DNA of 64,000 nucleotides from Leptasterias polaris (taxonomy: Eukaryota; Echinodermata; Asteroidea; Forcipulatida; Asteriidae), in contig JAZGTN010000044.1 in assembly GCA_037783415.1 (NCBI GenBank), positions 1,497,501 through 1,561,500 of the forward strand, given 5' to 3'. Under the pieces are notes generated by a model that ran no database searches, was not told the DNA's origin, and saw only the letters and a program-made list of their open reading frames with translations. Below are positions 37,024 through 47,357 of the stretch, piece after piece. The stretch's first letter is position 1. The number at the start of each line of letters is the position of its first letter. Position numbers and translations under genes: made by a program.

Positions 37024-40000
37024 TTTTATTAATACAAAATGGGGGGTGCTTAATCAGGTCTATAAAATTGGGCTCCTTGTTTTGCCTTGGTGCCTCTGAA
37101 AACAGAAATTCCCTTTGTATTTAAGTTATAAATCGTCTTGTTCTTTCAAAGGGTAAGTTTATATTTAGACGAAGTTTCAAGATCTTATTTAAATAGTGAC
37201 ATGAATTTGGACTGCAATTGTGTTTGTGTTTGCATGATAATTTAGTGACTGAAGACGTCGGCTCGGTCACTGTCCAAAGAAACATTATTTTTAGTTTTCA
37301 GACTTGAAAGTGACAGATGGGGCATAGTCAAGACCGGGGCTATAGAGTTGCTTAAAAAAAAATAGTGCTGTACAAAATTCAGCAGGGAGCCGGTCATAAA
37401 CTGTAGATTCTACAGTTGTACGCTACTCAGTTTTATGGCTGGTAACCCAGAAAGTTTTCTGTGCTAAGCAATAGTGCGTGCTTAAGCAGCTCAATGGAAT
37501 TTTCCCCTGGTGTGTTGACAAGGCTCTTTGGTCTGCATGGTGATGCGACTGCATGGGTACCAACATGGTGACTACCAGTTTAATGTTAACGTCATTTTTG
37601 TTGTCTTATACAGGTCAAATTGGAATCTTCTATTTGGTTTTCTACACCTGCTTGGCTTTATTCTGGGCGTTGATGCTGTTTATTTTTCTGCAGACTGTCA
37701 GCCCTGATAAGCCAACGTTCAACTCTTACATCAATGTTCCAGGTAATTTGTCTTATTCAGCATATCGTGGCCGAGCGGATAAGAGCACCGGATCCAAGCT
37801 CTGGTGTTTCTGATCAGCAGAGTGTGGGTTCGAGTCCCGGTCGTGACACTTGTGTCCTTGAGCAAGACACTTAACTATAATTGCTTCTCATCACCCAGGA
37901 GTAAATGGGTACCTGTGAGGGCAGAGATGGTTCTTGTGATTGATTTAGCTTGATGCGCTACATATTTGGCAGCACAGGCTGTAAACTCCCCAGGGAGCTG
38001 GGATGGTTAAAGGAATGACACAAAAATGGCCCAGTGACCAGGGGTAATAATGTTGAAGCGCCATGAGCGTCACTGAGTGACGGACCTGAGCGCTATATAA
38101 GAAGCCACTATTATTATTATTATTACTCAAAGTCTAAGGGCATCCCAAAGTATTCTTGGTTTTTTATTCCCCAACATGTACGCAGAGCAATGTTTGGAAT
38201 GAAGAGCCATTGATAAGGGAATCAATGTGTGTTGAATCTGTTTTAAACTAGTGGTTCAAACCCGCAGAGGCCTGGTTCTTGATAATTTTACCTCGGTAAA
38301 ATGATCAAGAACCAGTCCTCGTTGGGTTTAAACCACTAGTTTAAAACCGATTCAACACACTTTGATTCCCATTCATAAATATCTTCCCCTTGAAAATAGA
38401 CAAAACCTGTAAAAAGTTGAGAACAAATCGGACATTTTTGCCCCTTCGGTCGTCTGCAGCTCACTTCGATTCTGCGTTAAATTTCTAGACCCATTGCACA
38501 ACGCGTAACGCACATTCGAATAAGATGCGTGCCCTTCCAGTTTGGGAGTCAACTCTATGATTCTTGTGTACAGTTTGACTCCCAAAATGGAAGGGCGCGT
38601 ATCTTGTCCGAACGTGCGTTCCGCTTTGTGCAAACTATGTTTAAACACTTCTAGCCGTGTTTATATCACTCGTTTAAACATGGCCACGTGATGTCCTCTC
38701 GACCAATCAGAATGATTTTAAAAACTGTCCCAGCTATTTATGAGTAATGGTTTACAGGGTGCTGTAGAGCATCCTGAATGCTGCCTACCATGCCAGAAAA
38801 CACTAGGACAAACCCCTTCTCTTTACGATAAGTGTATTGGGTTCCTGTAAGTAATAATAATAATAATACGCAGTTCTTATATAGCGCTTTATACTCCCGA
38901 TGGGTGTCTCAAAGCGCTTAGTATTTTCCTACAAGGTATGTGGAGTTACGTGTTGACGTATGAGACCTATTCCTTTGCATAGCACCATGTAATTGTTTAC
39001 AAGGTGCTGTGGCGCAATATGCAGCCAATCAATCAAACCAGGAACACCGGGGCGAACCCCTTCTCTTTACGATAAGTGCACTGGGTTCTTTTACGTGCAT
39101 TACACAACACACAGGACCTACGGCTTAACGTCCCATCCGAAGGACGAAGCATGTGGTTAAGTGTCTTGCTTAAGGACACAAGTGTCACGACTGGGATTCG
39201 AACCCACACTCTGCTGAACAGAAACACCAGAACTTGAGTTTGGTGCTCTTATCCGCTCGGCCACGACACGCCACGAACTCGTGCATTACATGACGCATTG
39301 GACTCAAGGCTTTACATCCAAATAATGTCTTGCTCAAGGGCACAAGTGTTAAGACCAGGAATCAATCCCACACTCTGCTGATTACCAACACCAGAGCTTG
39401 AGTCCGATGTGCTAAACCGCTCGATCATCTTTTAAGCACGAGACCAGGCATACCTATGGAACTAGGTAGAGTTCAAGCTTTTGGGATGAGTTACATGTGC
39501 TACTGATGAGTGGAGTCATTCAGTGGACTTTTGACAGTTGGGGTGTCGAGTTTCAAAATTAAAGGTTTGCTTTTGCACAGAGACACAGTGAGAAAAACTG
39601 TCTTGAAGATTTTCTTGATGCCTTATTCATAACAATTTTTACCTCGACTTTTTTCTTTCTTTCTCCCAACAGGTGTATCTCTAAATCCCAGGTTTGACAA
39701 TAAACCTGTTATGTTCGACCCCAACAAGAATAAAACGTACACAGCTCATATTGAACGTCTTCAAGCTATCTATGATTGTAAGTTGACTTCTTGAAGTGTT
39801 TTGAGTAACGCCGTGTAGGACATGGTCTCTATGGTACAACTAATGGTGAGGGAGCGAGCATGGAGGGTTCGTACCTGCAGAGCTGCCAACTCTCCCCGAT
39901 TCTGCAGAAAGTTCCCTGAAAATATACCAATCTGTCCATGTTCTGAGGAATAAAATTGAAAATCTCCCCGATTAAGGAAACCCTTTCCCTACTATGTTGA

Positions 40001-43000
40001 ATGTAATTCTAAAGTATCTCCCTGATTGTTGTACAAAATCTCCCCGATTGTTTTTACTCCCTTCACAGTCAGTCAGGATGTAGGCATGGGTATCATCCAC
40101 TAGGAGTCTGGCTGGTAGAGCAGGATGGATGCACTACCTTCCCAACTTTTTGCAAAGCTCAAGTGCAAAAGTGTAAAAAAAAAAAATGGATTTCAACCCA
40201 AACTCTGCTGGTGACAACACCAGAGATTGGGTTTGGTGAACTAAACCACTCGGCCATGACAGGCACTGTGTTATACACAGGCATGAGAATCTTCCGGTTT
40301 AAACCGGAATTCCGGTTTTTTCCCTTTCAAATTTGTGGTCTTCGAGTTCAATGTGAATTTGATATAAAATTTGGGGGGTGAGTTGTTGGGGGTATACATT
40401 TGGATCTCGCTAATCCCTCTTCTTGGTCTTATGAGAAATTGTAAGTTTACACGCTTCCGTTCGAAATAAATTGCCGCCCGGCAGCGGCCAGCCCAATATG
40501 CGTTGATTTGTTTCTTCCATGTGCATGCAGCGCGTTCAATTGATATCTGTAGACTTCTTTCAGTCTTTCCCCGCTTCATTCATGGTACGGTTTGACCGTA
40601 ATACATGCATGTTTACTGTTGCAGCAAAGGAACATTCATTGAAAAGTCTACTGACAACAACGCACGGTGTTTTGGATGCGCGCGCATCGTTATACTTTTT
40701 TTACCAGTCGTCAGTACGCACCTTCATAGGCTTAAGTGCCGTTTCTTCGATACGTTTAATGTGTTTTACGGCTGGAGATATTTCTACGCATTGAACTATG
40801 ACCTGGAAGAAACTTATAGACAATGCACGAGTGTGCGACACACGTGTGGGGAGATTCGTTGACGTCTGACGTCTCACATTATTTTTCCGAAATGCTATGG
40901 TTTATCTTGGAGATACGAAAAGGTGTTTGAAGAACAAGTTTCAATGGCCAAAGGGGGCAACACTTAACACAATTATTCACTATCACAGGTAAAAAGACCC
41001 CCCAAAAATCAATTTTTGTAAAAAAAGCATGACTGCTCCGTTCATAATCATTTATTTTCGTGGAAGTAAGTTCCGAATATCATTTTATTTTGAGCTTTTT
41101 AAGACAATATACGTCTAGCACTGTTATGATTTCATCTTTTTTATAAGTATTTTCCTCCCATTAACATGTCCTCGATCCCACAAATGGTCCCCAAAACGCC
41201 AGAGGGATTCACTGAGTGCGACGCTGACGCCTGGGTAAACTTGCCCAAATTCCGGACACGCAAAAATTTGGACCTTGCCCAAAATCCTGACATGCAATTT
41301 TTAGCGTTAAAATTTTTCATTTTTTTTTTTTATCATCGCATATTCTCATGCCTGTATACAGCTTGTGCTCCTTTTAGGTGACACTGCATTTACAAGCTGA
41401 CCATTCATTAACTCCCCAAAAGGTGCAAGGCAGATATCAGTGCATGTGATGCTGATGCCAGGGTCAATAGCCAGATGTTTGTGTTTTGGGGTACTGGAAT
41501 TTGTGCTCAGAAATCTCCCTTTTTCTGGGAATTATTGTGTATTAGGCTGCCACTGTTGTTCTATGGCATTGGAGGTATACATGTACGTCAGAGATTCCGG
41601 CATGCCATGGCCAATTATCGGCCGTTGCTTACAGCCAAGGGTTGGCCTGATTCATGGTGAACAAAAGCCACATTTTCATTGAAGAGAAAATGAAATCCTG
41701 AAATAATTAATGGGATTGCAGTGTTCTTCTGTGAATATATTTTTGACTTGCCAGTCCTGTGTCGTTAAACCAACATTCTCACTGTTTGTCTCCTTGAAGC
41801 ACTGGATCCAGCCAATATGACCGGGGATGAGTATGATGACTGTGCCAACATGACCGACGGTGACGACAAGTCCTGCCGCTTTGACCGCGATGTCTTCGGC
41901 GATTGCAAACCACCAAACTTTGGCTGGGATGAGGGCAAACCTTGCCTGTTTCTCAGTCTTAACAAGGTAAGTGAGCCACAAATGACAGCCAGTAACGCCG
42001 GGAGTTGTGTGTACACGCACAACTTTTATGGTTTTTATTTTTTATTTCGAGGGATTCCCTTGGGAAACATGTAAACACGCCTGGACATTCCATTGTGAAT
42101 GCACTTACCGTGTTATGCTTCATTCGTCTTATTAAAATCAGGGCCAAAGGGTACTGGAAGGTATGCCCCGAATTATCCCTTTTTCTGCGAATTATTGTGG
42201 AATCTCCAAATCCTTTGTCCTTTTGTTGGACAAACCAGGATTAGGCTGCCACTGTTGTTCTATGGCATTGGAGGTATACATGTACGTCAGAGATTCCGGC
42301 ATGCCATGGCCAATTATCGGCCGTTGCTTACGGCCAAGGGTTGGCCTGATTCATTTGATTCATGGTGAACAGAAGCCACATTTTCTCTATAGAAATATTT
42401 AATGGGATTGTTTATTTGGATAAGTCATGGTTTTATTCTTAACCACAGAAGTTTCGGGGAATTCTGTAAATATATTCATGCGGGTAGCACGGAATAGTTT
42501 CAGAATTGTCGGTGGTTGACAACAACAAAAGAAACCAGTTATATGTGTTTGTACAGGGGCTTTGGGTTAAACAAAATATATAGCGGAGAAATGGGGCGTG
42601 TCGTGGCCGAGCGGATAAGAGCACCGGACTCAAGCTCTGGTGTTTCTGTTCAGCAGAGTGTGGGTTCGAGTCCCGGTCGTGACACTTGTGTCCTTATTAA
42701 GCAAGACACTTAACCATTATTGCTTCGTCCTTCGGATGGGACGTAAAGCCGTTGGTCCCGTGTGTTGTGTAATGCACGTAAAAGAACCCAGTGCACTTAT
42801 CGAAAAGAGAAGGGGTTTGCCCCGGTGTTCCTGGTTTGATTGGCTGCATATTGCGCCACAGCACCTTGTAAACCATTACATGGTGCTATGTAAAGGAATA
42901 GGTCTCAAAATTCAAAAAGTAGCTCCACATATATACCTTGCAGGAAAATACTGACTGTTGAAGCGCCTTGAGCGTCACTGAGTGACGGATATGAGTGCTA

Positions 43001-46000
43001 TATAAGAAGCCACTATTAATTATTATAATTATGTACTTATATGATGTCATGAAATCATGAGGTATTTTGTTGACTAAATCGAGTCTTCACAGTCCCAATA
43101 TGGTGTTTTATTTGTCTAGTTTCATACTGTTATTCATATTAATAAATACGCTGTCCTCAAAAAGAAAAAAACAGTCACAATTCTTATAACAAAACAAATT
43201 GTCTTAATTTTCAATGGCCATGTCTTAAAGGTTTTTAGACAGACCTGCCAACCAGCACGATTTTGTCGCATTTAGTACGATTTTTCAATGAAAATACGAC
43301 GGTACGATTTTTCTCTATAAAGTACGATTTTCCAAAAATCTAATTACAATAAAAATAATAATAATAATAATAAAGACGTTTGATAATTATCCAATTCTGA
43401 TTAACGGTTATCGCCATTTTCTTTCCTTATCTCTTTTTCGTGCGTGAATAATGTGCGTTACACGATCCGACGGATATATAAACGTAAACAAAAACAGAAG
43501 GCGCCGCGAAACGCTGACCGCATCACGCCACACAAAATACAACGCATGACACACAGTACTGTACACAACGCACGCACACACTACACACGCACACACTACA
43601 CACAGACGTTGTTTTCAGGCCTGTAGTCTTTGTCACTTTGCGTGCGACAAAAATGCAAGAAACATTGAGCGCTAGAGGGCGTTTCGGAACAATGCGATAG
43701 CACGAGATTAAACGCCCTCTATTGGTGAAATTACGCGAACCGGTTATTCCCCCAAAATTGCACCGCTGGTGCGCGAGCTAATTTATACATTGTACAGCAT
43801 TGTTGCCGCTGGTGAGTTAATCTGTAGATCAGTTCGTGTGTTTTTAAAAAAAATACTATTTTTTTCAGTAAAATACGACTTTTGGGAATAAAGAATACAG
43901 TTTTTGAACTCCAGAGGTTGGCAGGTCTGCTAATATTTCAACTTTGGAAACTTCTTCCCTATTTTGTTGAATGTAGTTCTAAATATCTCCCTGATTGTCG
44001 TACAAAATCTGCCTGATTGCAAGAAGCAAATGTTGGCAGGTCTGAATTACAATTTTTCTTTATCTTGTCCATATTTCCGCAGGTATCAGAATGGGAACCT
44101 ACGGATTATGAAGATGCGAGTTCATTGCCCGAAGAAGTGCAAAAATTCTACGTACCTGGAAACATTGCTTTCTACTGCCGAAACTATGTAAGTTTATATA
44201 TTTTGTGTATGTCTTATTTCAACTTGGTGGCCCTTTCAGTGGTAACCACTGTTCTCCCATGGGTCCCAGCATAGGTTACGTGTTGACAACTGCACTTTCA
44301 GCGTGTAGTATGCAGGGTTCGAATTTTGGATAAAATTCCACAAGACCGCAGGGCCTGTAGCTCAAATCGTTTACCGTGACCAGAATTTATTTTACAAGAC
44401 CAGATTCTAAATAAGAAAAAACTTTCTTCACAGCTTAACATTATAACTATTCTTATTTGAACAAGCACTAAGAGAAGGTTAGTCTCATTTGTCTTATGGG
44501 TAAGTGTACATCAATTCTCAACAGAATTGAAAGACATTTATCAGACTCAAAGTCAACATTTGAAAGTAATAAAATAACAATACTTGAAAAACACAAGCCC
44601 ACCGGACTTGTCTGGTCAAGAGTTTACTGGCCCAAGGCTAAAATCACTGGCCTTGGGCCTGTGGTCCAGTGTCAAATTCGAGCCCTGGTTCATGGTATGT
44701 AACATATATCACGGCAAAAACACTCAAACGTTTGTCAACAACACACTCGCATATATACGATCACTTTTGCAGACTTCCCAATTTGTGCATAATTGTTACA
44801 TTTCTTCAATCATTCTACCCATTCTAATCTTTGTTTTGACAGTTTTTTGTTTTTTTATGCCATTTTCTAAGATATTGTTCAAATAAGCATACCATGGCCT
44901 GTGAAAGTCGCGCAAGTATTTGGTCCCGATGTGCGGAAAAAAAAAAAACTCTTGCAATCACAGGCAGTTACGTGCTAGACTTGTCTATTCTCACGTGTTT
45001 TGTTGTTCTTGATTTGCATTTGCTAATTTGCTAATTCAATGGAGGGACTGGCGAGCAGTCGATTTAATTAAGTTTCTGTGCAGTGAATATTCAGTGCAAA
45101 CGTGGCTGCTGAATAGTGTCCTGAATTTCATACACTTCCCACGATGCATCTGTTCAACAAACACTGTCCTTCGTGGATGGTCGCTTCTTTTTCACCTGAT
45201 AGTGCAAAGTATGTTCACCTGATAGTGCAAAGTATGTTCACCAATCATGCTTCGAATCTGAATATTGGGAGCTCTGCTCTTGGGACTGATATGCTGCTTA
45301 GTTTCTTCTTTGCTTAAAGGCACCTGGAAATAGATTTTATTTTTTTTTTTATATAAGAGTATATGTATATTAACAATAAAACAATTTTTTGAGTAATTGT
45401 TTGTCAGTATTTATATGTTTAAAAAATAGATAAAGTTGTTTGGGGGCGACTCCGCCCATCCCTTTTTGTGACGTCAATCGAGGAAGACTTCGCCTCGATT
45501 GAACATCGACCCCACTCGAACTTGCCTGCATTTACGTTGTATATACACGTGCAAGTAGTGAGATTGTACGTTTCGTTTGGTTATCCAAAAGGGGGGTTTT
45601 TCTTGCATTTTTCCAGCGAAAATTGCTGCTGGATGCAGCAAAACGACTAAAGATGGGGTCAGCCAGCATTTTTTTCCTGCAGATCCCAAATATAGGCAGT
45701 TACGGGCATCGAAAGTTAGGCTAACGAGGGCAAAGTGGTCCGGTCCGACGTCGTTTTCAGCGCTATGCAGCGAACACTTGGATAGCCCGGGGATTTTTTC
45801 GTTGGTAGTAGTGTGCAAGGGAAGTTGCAGTGAAGCTTAGGTTACCAGCGAAATGTTTCTGGTGGAAAAACAATACCTCGTATTATCCGTGTTCTCGTTA
45901 TGACCATGCTCGTATCTTCCGTTTTTAAGACATAGAAACGCGCATGGGACAGTTCGGGACCGGTGAAAAACCTCGTATAGACTGGCGTCTCGTATTAGTC

Positions 46001-47322
46001 GACTGTACACTGTCCTAGGATTGCATTGGGTGGTGACGTCCGAATACGAAAACGCATCATACTGATCAGGTACCCAGACGTAATGTACGGGGCCAGACTA
46101 CACATTTTCTCCTGCCTCGATTGACGTCACGAACAGTGCCATGTAAAGGGGGGCCTATTTTTTAATTTGTAATTAAAAGAAAAATACAATTGTTTAACCT
46201 TAGTAAATTGTTTATTCACATTCCACTCATAAAAATGTATATATTAATGACAAAAGCTTTATTTTGAAAAAATACCACTTCCAGGTGCCTTTAAAACTTT
46301 TTCGCCAAATGTAAAGAAAAGGGAGAATTAGCTGTTGCAAGCTGCTTACCAACCAAAATGACTTATGCAGGCATGGTATTCTTCCTACTTTAGTCTGATT
46401 TCCGATTTGTTTGCCCTTGGAGAAATCTGAAAATTGTTGATTAAATAGCCTGAAATGTCTATTACACAGGCCTGTGAGATCTCCGCTTTAAAGCGGATAT
46501 CCGCTTCTTCTTTTTGTGTGCAGATTTTTTTATTTCCGCTTTTTTTTTCATAACAAATTATTATTATTATTTATTTTTTACTTTTTGGCCTTATATCATG
46601 TTTATATGCTTGGCAACAATAATGTACAACTACAATAATGTGAAATAAGCCTAGTTACTGGATCAATGGGGTGCCCCAATTAGACCAGCGTAAATGCGTT
46701 ACGCGCGCTCACTTGACGTTCCACGATCATTCTTACATCATGTAGTGTTTCAGCTCTTTTTTGTTAGGGTCCACTCACAGGCCTGATTAAAGCCTATACC
46801 ATTTGTACATGTAGGTCAGCCCTTGTAGGCGATAAAATATTCCTGCTGTACTCGATAAAATATTCCTGCTTTTTTCCACGGACCGAATATCATTGCCTGC
46901 TTATGGTACATGTATAAATTCAATCAGTTTGGCCTCGGTTTCTAGGAGACTAAATCTGCAAAATATAGAATTTATATCAGACTTGTAGTGGGTATACAAT
47001 GTAAAAACAGAAAGTGACCAAAGTGTTCATGGAGAAGCGTAGCTGCTTTCCACCCTACGGCAGAAGCAATCGGAAAGCGCTCTGACGAACAAGCACCCTC
47101 GGAAGCAGCCAGGGCTTTTCCATCCACTCTGCACTTGCTTTTTTTTTACATTGTAGACCCGCAATGGGTCACATGACCCTGGTCACCAATTCTGTCCATT
47201 CCTGTGAGCTTTAATAAATGTTAAGATGGTTGGTACTGGTAGGGAGTTACAGAGTAGGCAGCTGTAGAGGGTACAAGCTAGCAGAATATATCACAGTTAG
47301 TCTTGGCATCAGTGAAGGGACG

Positions 47323-47357
<35 letters not shown>

